Part shown: positions 23,851 to 32,638 of the stretch, piece after piece
Layout of the letters: each line of letters starts with the position of its first letter
How positions within the stretch are numbered: position 1 is the stretch's first letter
NCBI GenBank assembly: GCA_030690315.1
Contig: JAUYGY010000041.1
Span: forward strand, 1-41,653
Source: Aequorivita sp.
GTDB taxonomy: Bacteria; Bacteroidota; Bacteroidia; Flavobacteriales; Flavobacteriaceae
Reading direction: 5' to 3'
DNA length: 41,653 nt
Made by a program: the position numbers and the translations under genes
Notes under the pieces: generated by a model
What the model saw: only the letters and a program-made list of their open reading frames with translations
What the model was told of the DNA's origin: nothing
The model's database searches: none

Positions 23851-25722
23851 CTATTCCCCCATTTTCGCAGATAGCTCAAACCAGCGTTCGGTTTGTGTTT
23901 CAATTTTGTCTATAATTTCCTGCAGTTTTATGGACTGTTTGTCTATTTCTGCTCCGCTCCAGTTTTCGGTGGCGAATTTATTTTGAAGTTCCTCGCGGTT
24001 TTTTTCAAGATTTGCTATTTCCTTTTCCAGTTTGTTGTATTCCTTTTGCTCATTGTAGTTCAGTTTTGCAGGGGTGGAATCTTGCTTCCAGTCTTTCTTT
24101 GCTTTTGGCGCGGTTTCGCTGGAGTCACGTTTTTCTTGAATATTGCTGTCTTCATAAGCCCTAAAATCGGAATAGTTTCCGGGGAAATCCTCCACTTCAG
24201 TATCACCGCGGAAAACAAAAAGGTGGTCCACAATTTTGTCCATAAAATATCTATCGTGGGAAACTACCAATAAGCAGCCAGGAAAGTCTAAAAGGAAGCT
24301 TTCCAAAACATTCAATGTAACAATATCAAGATCGTTTGTTGGTTCATCGAGAATCAGAAAATTTGGGTTTCTTATTAAAACGGTGCATAAATAAAGGCGT
24401 TTGCGTTCGCCACCGCTTAGTTTTTCAACAAAATCATATTGTTTCTTTGGATCGAAAAGAAAGCGTTCCAAAAGCTGTGAAGCCGAAATCTGCCTTCCTT
24501 TTTTCAGTGGAATATAATCGCCGTATTCGCGGATTACATCAATTACTTTCTGGCCTTCCTTTATGTTTATTCCGTCTTGGGTGTAATAACCAAATTTAAC
24601 TGTATCACCCACAATTACTTTCCCGGAATCGGGTTTTAAGGCTCCAGTTAGAATATTTAAAAAAGTGGATTTTCCTGTTCCGTTTTTTCCAATAATCCCA
24701 ACTCTTTCGCCTCGATTAAAATTATATTCAAACTTATCCAACAGCATTTTATCGCCAAAGGATTTAGATATTTTGTGAAGTTCTACCACTTTGGTGCCCA
24801 TACGTTCCATGTTCAGTTCTAGTTGCACTTCGTGGTCGTTTCGGCGTTTGCTTGCGCGATCCTTTATTTCGTGGAAATCGTCAATTCGGCTTTTACTTTT
24901 GGTGGTTCTGGCTTTTGGTTGGCGGCGCATCCACTCCAATTCTTTTTTGAAAAGTTGCTTCGCCTTTCCCGTTTCGGTGGCTTCGTTTTCAATACGCGCG
25001 TCCCGTTTTTCGAGATAATAACTGTAATTTCCTTTGTAACTGTATAAAATTCCTTCGTCCAATTCCACGATTTCATTACAAACACGTTCCAAAAAATAAC
25101 GGTCGTGGGTAACCATAAATAGCGTAAAATTTTCTTTGGCGAAAAGGTTTTCCAGCCACTCAATCATTTCAAGATCCAAATGGTTTGTGGGCTCATCCAT
25201 TATCAACAAATCGGGCGTAGTGAGTAAGGCGTTTGCCAAAGCAAGACGTTTTTTCTGTCCGCCGCTAAGCGTGGAAACCTTTGCGTGCAGATCTTCCATT
25301 TTTAATTTAAACAGAATTTGTTTGTAGCGAGTTTCAAAATCCCAGGCATGGTGGGCGTCCATGGCATCGAAAGCTTTATGGTAAGTTTCTGAATCATCGG
25401 GATTTTCAATTGCGTGCTCGTAAGCCTCAATTATTTTCAGGATTGGATTGTCTGAGGAAAAGATAGTCTGTTCCACCGTCAATTTTGGATCCAAATCTGG
25501 TTCCTGTGGCAAATAGGCAATTTTTAGGCCTTTTCGGGAAACAACATTTCCGGTGTCGGCTTTGTCGTTTCCTGCAATTATATTTAGAAGGGATGTTTTC
25601 CCGGTTCCGTTTTTGGCAACGAATCCTATTTTTTGCCCTTCGTTTATTCCGAAGGAAATATTTTCAAACAAGGGCCGCATCCCGAAGGATTTGGAGATAT
25701 TTTCTACTGAAAGGTAGTTCAC
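23851..25722 (-). CDS. ABC-F family ATPase, Uup-like
   Basis: A 623-residue soluble protein with two ABC modules and no membrane domain. Module 1 has Walker A VAKNGTGKTSL near residue 36, LSGGQKKRLALANALL and DEPTNHLDL; module 2 has IGKNGTGKST, LSGGERKRLYLCTVL and DEPTNDLD. Between them lies a P-site tip linker with a basic segment (RRQPKARTTKSKSR), and residues 545-623 form a coiled-coil C-terminal domain as in Uup. ABC-F proteins act on the ribosome; Uup types affect ribosome function and DNA transposition or precise excision. A TACATTTG promoter element lies just upstream. Confidence 0.93.
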   Translation of the reverse strand: MNYLSVENISKSFGMRPLFENISFGINEGQKIGFVAKNGTGKTSLLNIIAGNDKADTGNVVSRKGLKIAYLPQEPDLDPKLTVEQTIFSSDNPILKIIEAYEHAIENPDDSETYHKAFDAMDAHHAWDFETRYKQILFKLKMEDLHAKVSTLSGGQKKRLALANALLTTPDLLIMDEPTNHLDLEMIEWLENLFAKENFTLFMVTHDRYFLERVCNEIVELDEGILYSYKGNYSYYLEKRDARIENEATETGKAKQLFKKELEWMRRQPKARTTKSKSRIDDFHEIKDRASKRRNDHEVQLELNMERMGTKVVELHKISKSFGDKMLLDKFEYNFNRGERVGIIGKNGTGKSTFLNILTGALKPDSGKVIVGDTVKFGYYTQDGINIKEGQKVIDVIREYGDYIPLKKGRQISASQLLERFLFDPKKQYDFVEKLSGGERKRLYLCTVLIRNPNFLILDEPTNDLDIVTLNVLESFLLDFPGCLLVVSHDRYFMDKIVDHLFVFRGDTEVEDFPGNYSDFRAYEDSNIQEKRDSSETAPKAKKDWKQDSTPAKLNYNEQKEYNKLEKEIANLEKNREELQNKFATENWSGAEIDKQSIKLQEIIDKIETQTERWFELSAKMGE

Positions 25723-25737
25723 AGTTTAGATTTTCGG

Positions 25738-25745
25738 CAAATGTA
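25738..25745 (-). promoter_or_regulatory. -7 promoter element TACATTTG for the ABC-F gene
   Basis: Exact TAnnTTTG match on the minus strand, 15 nt before the start. Confidence 0.5.
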
Positions 25746-25754
25746 GTGATTTTG

Positions 25755-25834
25755 GGATTCGTTAATTGTGGATTTGTGAATTTGTGATTTGGTGAATGGG
25801 TGAATAAGTGAATTTGTGAGTGAGTGAATGTGTT
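25755..25834. repeat. Drifting 8-nt periodic array
   Basis: Ten 8-nt units in strict register, nearly all ending in GTG: TAATTGTG, GATTTGTG, AATTTGTG, ATTTGGTG, AATGGGTG, AATAAGTG and AGTGAGTG. Confidence 0.9.
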
Positions 25835-25864
25835 TGTTTATAAAGGCTTTTTAACAAATTTTAT

Positions 25865-25892
25865 AATCGTAAATCGTACATCGTAAATTGTA
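25865..25892. repeat. 7-nt periodic array
   Basis: Four units: AATCGTA, AATCGTA, CATCGTA and AATTGTA. Confidence 0.75.
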
Positions 25893-25970
25893 AAGTCCAG
25901 TTCACATTGATTCTCTTTCCATTAAATCCCGCTTTCCCAAAATTATGTTTCATTATTACGTGCGATACTT

Positions 25971-25978
25971 TATATTTG
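25971..25978 (+). promoter_or_regulatory. -7 promoter element TATATTTG for the polysaccharide operon
   Basis: Exact TAnnTTTG match 22 nt before the exporter gene, with a T-rich GTTTC at about the -33 distance. Confidence 0.6.
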
Positions 25979-26000
25979 TCCATTAACAACCCTGCCTTTT

Positions 26001-26795
26001 ATGAATCTTAAGTACTTATTGTTATTTTTGATTGTTGCCGTTTGTGCCACTTCTTGTGTAACTACAAAACAGCTCACTTATTTACAGGAAGATACCAGTG
26101 GTACAGATACTTTAGCGCTTTTAAGAAAAAGACAAGAGCCATACCGACTGCAGATAAACGATTTATTGAGTATTCGCGTAAAGGCTTTGGACCAGGAAAC
26201 TGTGGGTATTTTCAACCCAATAAGCGATGCAAATCCTAATGCCACCGGGGAGGAACGTTTGTATTACGACGGTTTTGTAGTGGATGACCACGGGAATATC
26301 CGTATCCCCAGTTTAGGAGAAATGAACGTACTGGGGTATACGGTTGATGAGGTTCGCGTCAAGTTGGAAGAAATTTTATTGAAGGATTATTTTAAAGCCG
26401 AAGCCAATGTTTTTGTGACTGTTAAACTTGCTGGAATTCGTTATACAATAAATGGCGAAATAGGCAGCCCCGGGTCAAAAATAATTTATCGCGATCAAGT
26501 AAGTATTATGGAAGCTATTGCCAACAGTGGCGATATTGAACTTACAGGCGATAGGAGCGATGTGGTTATTATCCGCCAATATCCCGCTGGGCAGAAAGTA
26601 CATCACATAGACCTTACCAAATTGGATGCAATGAATTCGCCATATTATTACGTAAAACCCAACGATTTGATTTTGATAAACCCATTGCCCCAAAAATCTT
26701 TGGGCACCGGAACTACTGGGCTTCAGTCATTCACAACCATCGTTACGGTTGCCACGGCATTGGTAACCACTATTTTATTGTTCACTAGATTATAA
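26001..26795 (+). CDS. Outer-membrane polysaccharide export lipoprotein (Wza-like)
   Basis: The 264-residue product is a lipoprotein (lipobox ending at Cys19 in VCATSC) with a polysaccharide-export domain (YRLQINDLLSIRVKALDQET, near residue 48), an SLBB-type segment (FVTVKLAGIRYTINGEIGSPG, near residue 138) and a C-terminal hydrophobic helix (TIVTVATALVTTILLF). Wza proteins form an octameric outer-membrane channel for capsule or exopolysaccharide. The Wzc-like kinase follows after 5 nt, which fixes them as one operon. Confidence 0.93.
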   Translation: MNLKYLLLFLIVAVCATSCVTTKQLTYLQEDTSGTDTLALLRKRQEPYRLQINDLLSIRVKALDQETVGIFNPISDANPNATGEERLYYDGFVVDDHGNIRIPSLGEMNVLGYTVDEVRVKLEEILLKDYFKAEANVFVTVKLAGIRYTINGEIGSPGSKIIYRDQVSIMEAIANSGDIELTGDRSDVVIIRQYPAGQKVHHIDLTKLDAMNSPYYYVKPNDLILINPLPQKSLGTGTTGLQSFTTIVTVATALVTTILLFTRL

Positions 26796-26800
26796 GCTGT

Positions 26801-29269
26801 ATGAGCGAGGAATTCGAAATAAACGAAACCCATTCCACCTTTGACTTTAAAGATTTTCTGTTTAGGTTGTTGCATCATTGGCCTTTGTTTTTTATTTCTT
26901 TGGCCATCGCCTTTACAATTGCTTATTATTTAAATGTTCGGAAACTACCCATTTACCAAATGGAAAATATGGTTTCCATCAAGGACGACCAAAACCCCTT
27001 TTTCACTACCAATACAAGTTTAACCTTCAACTGGGGCGGAACTACCGATAAAGTAAATACTGCCATCATTACCCTCCAATCCCGTTCACACAACGAAAAA
27101 GTGGTGGAGCGGCTTCAGTATTATGTAGATTACCTGCGGGATGGAAAATACCAGCAAGTGGATGCCTATAAACAAACGCCGTTTTTTGTGAAGGTAGATA
27201 CTAGCAAGCCACAAATGCTTAACAAGCAACTAAAAGTGGTTTTTAAGGATTCAGTGAATTTTAACTTGAGTGTGGACTTTGAGAAAGCTGGTAATATCAA
27301 CCTTCAAAATTTTGGGACAAGAGAAAAATCGAGCAAATTTGTTGATGCCGGCGAATATTCGAAAGATTTCAAAATTGGTCAACCCATTGCTTTGCCTTTT
27401 TTTAATGGCACTTTTATGCCAAACCCTGATATGGTTTCAAAACCGGGGACGCCCTATTATATTGTTTTCAGAAATTATGACGGAATCGTAAAAAAATACC
27501 TCAACATTCGCGTAGATCCTGAAAGCAAAGGTTCTTCAGTGTTGAAAATGAGACTTACCGGGAACAACAAAGCACAATTGGTGGACTATTTAAATACTTC
27601 AGTTGAAGTGCTCAGTGAAGATATGCTGGAGCGCAAAAACCTTTTTGCCACCAAAACCATCAAATTTATTGATAGCAGCCTTGCTATAAAATCTACTGAA
27701 CTTTCCGATGTGGAAGATGAGCTTAACCAATTCAAAAACAAAAATGCCATCTTCGATCTTCAAAGTGAGGGTACGGAAATAAATGCAAAGCTTAACGAAC
27801 TGGACCTTCGGAAGGAAGCCGTTATTCGTGAACTGAATTATTACAACACGCTTCAGGATTACCTAGTTAACCGTTCCGACTATCGTGAGGTGCCCGCGCC
27901 TTCGGTAGCTGGAATTACGGAGGCCAGTGTGGTTACTGGGGTGGGAAAAATTTTATCGCTTGCCGAGGAACGCAATAAACTTCAGTATTCCTTTAAGGAA
28001 GGAGCACCAATTTTCAATGATATTGACAGAAAGATTGACGCTGTTAAAACGGTTTTACTTGAAAATATACGTTCGTCAAAAAGCTTAAAAAACCAAGAAC
28101 TCAGCATCATCAATCGCGATATTGGGAGCAAGGAAGGGGAAATAAGAAAACTTCCGAAAGAGCAACAGGATCTTTTGAATATTGAGCGTCGGTACAATCT
28201 TAGTCAGGGAACTTACAATCTGTTCTTGGCAAAGCGCAGTGAGGCTGGTTTGGTAAAAGCGGCTAACGTTAGTGATGTAATGATTATAGACTCTGCCAAG
28301 GATACTGGCGGAGGCCAAATAGGTCCGAACACCCAGCTAAATTATATGATGGCAGGTCTGTTGGGATTTTTCATTCCGTTGTTGTTTGTCTTTATACGTG
28401 TGTTTTTTGATACAAAAATCAGTAATGTTAAGGATTTAGAGCGTATTACCCCCATACCATTGCTCGGAATAATAGGAAAAAGCCACATGGATACTAATCT
28501 TGTTGTAATTAACAAGCCTAAATCTGCCATTGCCGAAGCCTTTAGGGCATTGCGATCCAGTTTGCAATATATTTATAAGAAACAGGGTATAAAAGGAGCG
28601 AAGACGGTACTTGTAACCAGCTCGGTAAGTGGGGAAGGAAAGACGTTTTGTTCCATCAACCTTGCTTCGGTTTTTGCTTTAAGTGAGAAAAGGACCGTAT
28701 TGGTTGGGCTTGATTTAAGAAAACCAAAAATTTTCGACGATTTCAATATCAATAATTCTAAGGGTGTGGTTAATTATTTAATCAATGAAGTAGATATTGA
28801 TGTTATTATCCAAAAAACAGAAATTGAATATCTGGACGTGATTCCTTCGGGTCCAATTCCACCAAACCCTTCGGAACTTTTGATCAGCGAAAAATTGGAC
28901 GAACTTATTGAATCACTAAAAGAGCGGTACGATTATATCATCCTCGATTCACCTCCATTGGGATTGGTTTCAGATTCACTTGAACTTATAAAGCATGTGG
29001 ATGCCACACTCTACATTGCGCGTTTCAATTATACTCACAAAAATATGTTCACTTTCGTCAACGAAAAGTATAAAACAGGCGAAGTGAAACACATTAGCAT
29101 AATTCTTAACGATTATGAAGAAAAATCGGGTAGAGGTTATGGTTTTGGCTATGGTTACGGCTACGGTTATGGCTTTGGAACCTATGGAAACTACGGCAAT
29201 GGTTACCATGAAAACGTAAAACCACCTACGCTTTTGAATAGGGTTAAGAAGGTTTTCAGAAAAAAATAA
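26801..29269 (+). CDS. Polysaccharide copolymerase / tyrosine autokinase (Wzc-like)
   Basis: The 822-residue inner membrane protein has an N-terminal Wzz domain with a first helix at about residues 27-46, a long coiled periplasmic region, a second helix near 525 and a cytosolic BY-kinase domain. The kinase shows Walker A SVSGEGKTF near residue 606, Walker A' LVGLDLRKPKI and Walker B YIILDSPP. The C-terminal tail, residues 777-803, is an uninterrupted Gly/Tyr run with about ten tyrosines, the expected autophosphorylation cluster. It controls chain length and export together with the Wza-like protein. Confidence 0.95.
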   Translation: MSEEFEINETHSTFDFKDFLFRLLHHWPLFFISLAIAFTIAYYLNVRKLPIYQMENMVSIKDDQNPFFTTNTSLTFNWGGTTDKVNTAIITLQSRSHNEKVVERLQYYVDYLRDGKYQQVDAYKQTPFFVKVDTSKPQMLNKQLKVVFKDSVNFNLSVDFEKAGNINLQNFGTREKSSKFVDAGEYSKDFKIGQPIALPFFNGTFMPNPDMVSKPGTPYYIVFRNYDGIVKKYLNIRVDPESKGSSVLKMRLTGNNKAQLVDYLNTSVEVLSEDMLERKNLFATKTIKFIDSSLAIKSTELSDVEDELNQFKNKNAIFDLQSEGTEINAKLNELDLRKEAVIRELNYYNTLQDYLVNRSDYREVPAPSVAGITEASVVTGVGKILSLAEERNKLQYSFKEGAPIFNDIDRKIDAVKTVLLENIRSSKSLKNQELSIINRDIGSKEGEIRKLPKEQQDLLNIERRYNLSQGTYNLFLAKRSEAGLVKAANVSDVMIIDSAKDTGGGQIGPNTQLNYMMAGLLGFFIPLLFVFIRVFFDTKISNVKDLERITPIPLLGIIGKSHMDTNLVVINKPKSAIAEAFRALRSSLQYIYKKQGIKGAKTVLVTSSVSGEGKTFCSINLASVFALSEKRTVLVGLDLRKPKIFDDFNINNSKGVVNYLINEVDIDVIIQKTEIEYLDVIPSGPIPPNPSELLISEKLDELIESLKERYDYIILDSPPLGLVSDSLELIKHVDATLYIARFNYTHKNMFTFVNEKYKTGEVKHISIILNDYEEKSGRGYGFGYGYGYGYGFGTYGNYGNGYHENVKPPTLLNRVKKVFRKK

Positions 29270-29282
29270 TATCCCTCCCCAA

Positions 29283-29306
29283 CTCCCTCTTCTAAGAGGG
29301 GGCTTT
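29283..29306 (+). terminator. Possible terminator of the wza-wzc pair
   Basis: CCCTCTT and AAGAGGG form a tight hairpin followed by GGCTTTT. The sequence also resembles the widespread CTCCCTTTGGGGG-type intergenic element, so its role as terminator is uncertain. Confidence 0.45.
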
Positions 29307-29420
29307 TGACTGTATCTATTATTTGAATTATAGCCCAAGCGCACCTTCTCCCTTTGAAGAAAAAGGCTGGGAGAGATGTTCCTTTTCAGAACTTTAAGAT
29401 TCACTTAACAATAAAACCCG

Positions 29421-29428
29421 TAATTTTG
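29421..29428 (+). promoter_or_regulatory. -7 promoter element TAATTTTG for the TviB-like gene
   Basis: Exact TAnnTTTG match 64 nt before the start; a 9-nt repeat (ATCAATAGC twice) lies between it and the ATG. Confidence 0.5.
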
Positions 29429-29492
29429 CCGACCAAGAAAAGAAATTGCCGTTAACAAACCATAGAATAAAAAAATCAATAGCATCAATAGC

Positions 29493-30779
29493 ATGAAACA
29501 AAATCCCACAATAGCAATAATCGGCCTTGGTTACGTAGGTTTGCCGCTTGCTGCCGCCTTTGCGGAAAAATATAAAGTGATAGGTTTCGACATAAATTCG
29601 CAACGTATTACCCAATTACAGCAAGGCATCGATACTACCTTGGAACTTTCTTCCGAAGAGCTAAAAAAAGCATTGGTGAAAACCGAAAATACAGGTCTCT
29701 CGGTTACCGACGATGCTTCAAAAATGACCGACGCCACTGTGTTTATTGTCACCGTGCCAACCCCAACCAACAAATACAACCAGCCCGTACTCATCCCGCT
29801 TCAAAAGGCAAGTGAGACCATTGGGAAATTATTGAAGGAAGGTGATGTGGTTATTTATGAATCTACTGTTTACCCTGGCGTTACAGAAGATATTTGCGTC
29901 CCCATTTTGGAGAAATACTCCAATTTGGAATTCAATAAAAACTTTTATGCAGGCTATTCGCCAGAGCGGATCAATCCGGGCGATAAGCAACATACCGTTA
30001 CCAAGATTTTAAAAGTAACTTCAGGTTCCACGCCCGAAGCCGCAAAATATATTGATGCTCTTTACGCTTCCATAATAACAGCCGGAACGCATTTGGCGCC
30101 TTCCATAAAAGTAGCCGAAGCGGCCAAGGTTATTGAAAACTCACAGCGCGACATAAACATTGCTTTTGTAAACGAGCTTTCCAAGATCTTTCGCTTGCTG
30201 GACATTGACACCCAAGATGTACTTGAAGCCGCCGCAACCAAATGGAACTTTTTAAAGTTTACCCCAGGTCTTGTGGGCGGGCATTGCATTGGCGTTGATC
30301 CATACTATTTGGCCCAAAAGGCAATTGAAGAGGGCTATAACCCAGAGATAATTTTGGCTGGAAGACGGATGAATGATGGCATGGGCAGTTATGTGGCCCA
30401 AGAGGTTATTAAATTAATGATTCAAAAAGAATGTAAGGTGAAAGGCGGCCATGTGCTTGTTTTGGGAATAACATTCAAAGAGAATTGCCCCGATATTCGA
30501 AACAGCAAAGTGATAGATGTTATTGAGGAATTGCGAAAGTATAATCTCAATATAGATCTTTATGATCCGTGGGCAAACGTGGCTGAGGTATCAAACGAGT
30601 TTGGCTTGCGATTATTAAATGATGAGTCGCAATTAAAGAAAAATTACGAAGCGATAATATTGGCTGTTGGCCATAACGAGTTTATAGATTTCGATATTGA
30701 TAAGCACAAAGCAACACCTTCGGTGATTTTTGATGTGAAATCGTTTTTTGATAAGAATAGTATTGACGGAAGGTTGTAG
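29493..30779 (+). CDS. UDP-N-acetyl-hexosamine 6-dehydrogenase (TviB/WbpO type)
   Basis: The enzyme oxidises UDP-GlcNAc or UDP-GalNAc to the uronic acid in two NAD-dependent steps. The 428-residue product has the Rossmann motif IGLGYVGLPLA at residues 10-20, the family motif VPTPTN near 90, ESTVYPGVTE near 122, YSPERINPGD near 155 and the catalytic Cys in GGHCIGVDPYYL near 265, with ITFKENCPDIRNSK in the C-terminal domain. ERINPGD and the Cys context fit TviB/WbpO rather than plain UDP-glucose dehydrogenase. With the TviC-like epimerase downstream it would make UDP-GalNAcA, the Vi-antigen-type precursor. Confidence 0.92.
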   Translation: MKQNPTIAIIGLGYVGLPLAAAFAEKYKVIGFDINSQRITQLQQGIDTTLELSSEELKKALVKTENTGLSVTDDASKMTDATVFIVTVPTPTNKYNQPVLIPLQKASETIGKLLKEGDVVIYESTVYPGVTEDICVPILEKYSNLEFNKNFYAGYSPERINPGDKQHTVTKILKVTSGSTPEAAKYIDALYASIITAGTHLAPSIKVAEAAKVIENSQRDINIAFVNELSKIFRLLDIDTQDVLEAAATKWNFLKFTPGLVGGHCIGVDPYYLAQKAIEEGYNPEIILAGRRMNDGMGSYVAQEVIKLMIQKECKVKGGHVLVLGITFKENCPDIRNSKVIDVIEELRKYNLNIDLYDPWANVAEVSNEFGLRLLNDESQLKKNYEAIILAVGHNEFIDFDIDKHKATPSVIFDVKSFFDKNSIDGRL

Positions 30780-30782
30780 TTA

Positions 30783-30817
30783 GAAGTGAGAAGTGAGAAG
30801 TGAGAAGAGAGAAGTGA
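30783..30817. repeat. 7-nt periodic array, left flank of the S23-type gene
   Basis: GAAGTGA three times, GAAGAGA and GAAGTGA, starting 3 nt after the TviB-like stop. Its reverse complement resembles the TTCTCAC arrays at 30837 and 31245. Confidence 0.85.
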
Positions 30818-30836
30818 AACGATTTTTTTTAATATT

Positions 30837-30871
30837 GCGTCACTATTCACGTCTCACTATAAATAATAAGA
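30837..30871. repeat. 7-nt periodic array before the S23-type gene
   Basis: GCGTCAC, TATTCAC, GTCTCAC, TATAAAT and AATAAGA in 7-nt register, ending 2 nt before the ATG at 30874. Confidence 0.75.
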
Positions 30872-30873
30872 TA

Positions 30874-31200
30874 ATGGATCATAAAGATTTGGACGTTTGG
30901 AAAAAGAGTATTGATTTAGTAGAATTAATATATTCTCTTACATTATCGTTTCCAGAAACAGAACGGTTTGGCTTAACTTCTCAAATGAGAAGAGCAGCTG
31001 TTTCAATTTCATCAAATATAGCAGAGGGCAGTGCAAGAAAAGGCAATAAGGAATTATTGCAATTCATAAATATTGCACTTGGTTCACTTGCAGAATTAGA
31101 AACTCAATATATAATTGCTCAAAGGTTAACCTATATAGAACCTAATAATAAAGTTGAGGAATTGATGAATGATCAAAAAACGCTTGCTCTTAGGATATAG
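30874..31200 (+). CDS. Four-helix-bundle protein, S23 / 23S rRNA-intervening-sequence family
   Basis: The 108-residue product starts MDHKDLDVWKKSIDLVELIY and contains LTSQMRRAAVSISSNIAEGSARKG near residue 48 and LGSLAELETQY near 76, all hallmarks of the S23 four-helix-bundle family. These small proteins occur inside 23S rRNA intervening sequences and also as free genes; the Avd protein of diversity-generating retroelements has the same fold. The frame is open 27 codons further left, but that part is encoded by a 7-nt array, so the ATG at 30874 is chosen. It interrupts a polysaccharide-precursor gene pair and is flanked by inverted repeat arrays. No reverse transcriptase is present. Function unknown. 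Confidence 0.9.
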   Translation: MDHKDLDVWKKSIDLVELIYSLTLSFPETERFGLTSQMRRAAVSISSNIAEGSARKGNKELLQFINIALGSLAELETQYIIAQRLTYIEPNNKVEELMNDQKTLALRI

Positions 31201-31244
31201 AAATTATATTAAGAAAAAATCATAAATGTTTATGTCTTGAGTTC

Positions 31245-31272
31245 TTCTCACGTCTCACTTCTCACGTTTCAC
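31245..31272. repeat. 7-nt periodic array, right flank of the S23-type gene
   Basis: TTCTCAC, GTCTCAC, TTCTCAC and GTTTCAC, the inverse orientation of the left-flank array at 30783 (GAAGTGA/GTGAAAC words). Confidence 0.85.
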
Positions 31273-31286
31273 AAAATATATAGAAA

Positions 31287-32261
31287 ATGAATACTCCAAA
31301 ATATCACACCACAGACCTCTCAAAGCATACCTTCCTAATAACCGGTGGCGCTGGCTTTATTGGCTCCAATCTTGTTGCTTATTTACTGGAGCACAAGGTT
31401 AAAAAAGTGCGCGTGCTGGATAATTTGGCAACGGGGTTTATGAAAAACCTTGAAGCCTTTCAAGGCAACCCAAGTTTTGAATTTATGGAAGGCGACATCC
31501 GCGATCTGGAAACCTGTAAAAAGGCTATGGAGGGTATTGATTACGTTTCGCACCAAGCAGCCTTGGGCTCGGTGCCACGCTCCATTAACGATCCACTTAC
31601 TTCAAATGAGGTGAATGTTACGGGTTTTCTGAACATGCTGGTAGCGCAAAACGAAAGCAAAACCGTAAAAAGATTGGTGTATGCCGCTTCAAGCTCTACC
31701 TATGGCGATAGCCCAACGCTTCCGAAGCAAGAGGAAAACATAGGCAAACCTTTATCGCCCTATGCCGTAACAAAGTTGGTTAACGAATTATATGCCGATG
31801 TATTCCACAAAACATACGGTATACAAACTATAGGTCTTCGATACTTTAACGTGTTCGGCCCCAACCAGAGTCCGACGGGTGCTTATGCAGCAGTTATCCC
31901 GCTGTTTATGCAAGCGTTGAAAGACGAGAAGCCCCCAATCATTAATGGCGATGGGGAACAGACGCGCGATTTCACCTTTGTACAGAATGCGGTACAGGCA
32001 AATGTACTTGCTTTTTTTGCTGAAGAAGGAGCCGTTAATCAAGTGTTCAACGTGGCCTACGGCGAAAGGATTAGTTTGAATACACTTTGGGAAAATCTTC
32101 AAAATATTTCAGGGAAAAAGATAGCGGCAGTTTATGGTCCAACCCGCAAAGGCGACGTACGGGATTCTTTGGCTAATGTTGATAAAGCTAGAAAGTTATT
32201 GGGTTACAACCCTTTATTTTCAGTAAAGGATGGGTTGGAACTTACTTGGGAGTGGTTTTAA
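31287..32261 (+). CDS. UDP-N-acetyl-sugar 4-epimerase (TviC/WbpP type)
   Basis: The 324-residue extended short-chain dehydrogenase has TGGAGFIGSNL at residues 19-29, the group-3 epimerase motif GSVPRSINDP near 95, Ser in AASSSTYGDS and YxxxK in YAVTK near 154, followed by RYFNVFGPNQSP. The SVPRS motif is typical of WbpP/TviC, which accept N-acetylated UDP-hexosamines. It probably interconverts UDP-GlcNAc(A) and UDP-GalNAc(A), pairing with the TviB-like dehydrogenase. No glycosyltransferases follow; the locus passes into the QVGIGTT array. Confidence 0.9.
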   Translation: MNTPKYHTTDLSKHTFLITGGAGFIGSNLVAYLLEHKVKKVRVLDNLATGFMKNLEAFQGNPSFEFMEGDIRDLETCKKAMEGIDYVSHQAALGSVPRSINDPLTSNEVNVTGFLNMLVAQNESKTVKRLVYAASSSTYGDSPTLPKQEENIGKPLSPYAVTKLVNELYADVFHKTYGIQTIGLRYFNVFGPNQSPTGAYAAVIPLFMQALKDEKPPIINGDGEQTRDFTFVQNAVQANVLAFFAEEGAVNQVFNVAYGERISLNTLWENLQNISGKKIAAVYGPTRKGDVRDSLANVDKARKLLGYNPLFSVKDGLELTWEWF

Positions 32262-32267
32262 AGTTTT

Positions 32268-32323
32268 TAGTATTGAGTATTGAGTAGTTAGTATTGAGAA
32301 CAAAACCAAGAACCAAGACCAAG
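32268..32323. repeat. Drifting 7-nt periodic array
   Basis: Eight 7-nt units starting 6 nt after the TviC-like stop: TAGTATT, GAGTATT, GAGTAGT, TAGTATT, GAGAACA, AAACCAA, GAACCAA and GACCAAG. Confidence 0.85.
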
Positions 32324-32577
32324 ATTCGAATATCACAATCTAAACCCAATAACTTATAGTTTTTCAAACACGGATTACCTGACTTATTCCATCGACAACC
32401 GACACCCAAATTTTCCTTTCTAGAAGAATTTTGTGCAAATTTTAAAATTTTGAAATGTTAAAGTTTTAAATCTACATAAATTAGGGAATTCGCCTTAAGT
32501 CATTTCTTACAGAAAAAAACCACTTACCGAAATTTTAAAACACCTTAACGGATATTTTGTGAAAAATGCAGAAAAAT

Positions 32578-32600
32578 GCGCTATACGCTAAGTATAGTGC
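32578..32600 (+). promoter_or_regulatory. Palindromic operator-like site before the -33 box
   Basis: CTATAC (32581-32586) and GTATAG (32592-32597) form a perfect inverted repeat around GCTAA, with partly matching flanks. It lies about 10 nt upstream of the -33 box. The corresponding site in leader copy 2 reads CTAAAC and GAATAG, so symmetry is lost there. Confidence 0.5.
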
Positions 32601-32606
32601 ATAAAA

Positions 32607-32638
32607 TTTGCAGGTTCACATATCGTTCAATATTATTG
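32607..32638 (+). promoter_or_regulatory. Shared-type promoter TTTG-N20-TATTATTG
   Basis: TTTG at 32607-32610 is followed after exactly 20 nt by TATTATTG at 32631-32638, 47 nt before the start codon. The same architecture occurs at 35072, 36476 and 38188. The -7 box has A in place of the first T of the TTTG consensus. Confidence 0.7.

Noticed and set aside
28976..29404. 142-codon minus-strand frame opposite the wzc-like gene, containing PPLRRGSWGG
   Set aside because: It is a shadow of the kinase gene; that peptide is the usual translation of a widespread CTCCC-type intergenic element.
30874..31200. Diversity-generating retroelement based on the Avd-like fold
   Set aside because: There is no reverse transcriptase, template repeat or variable repeat in the window.
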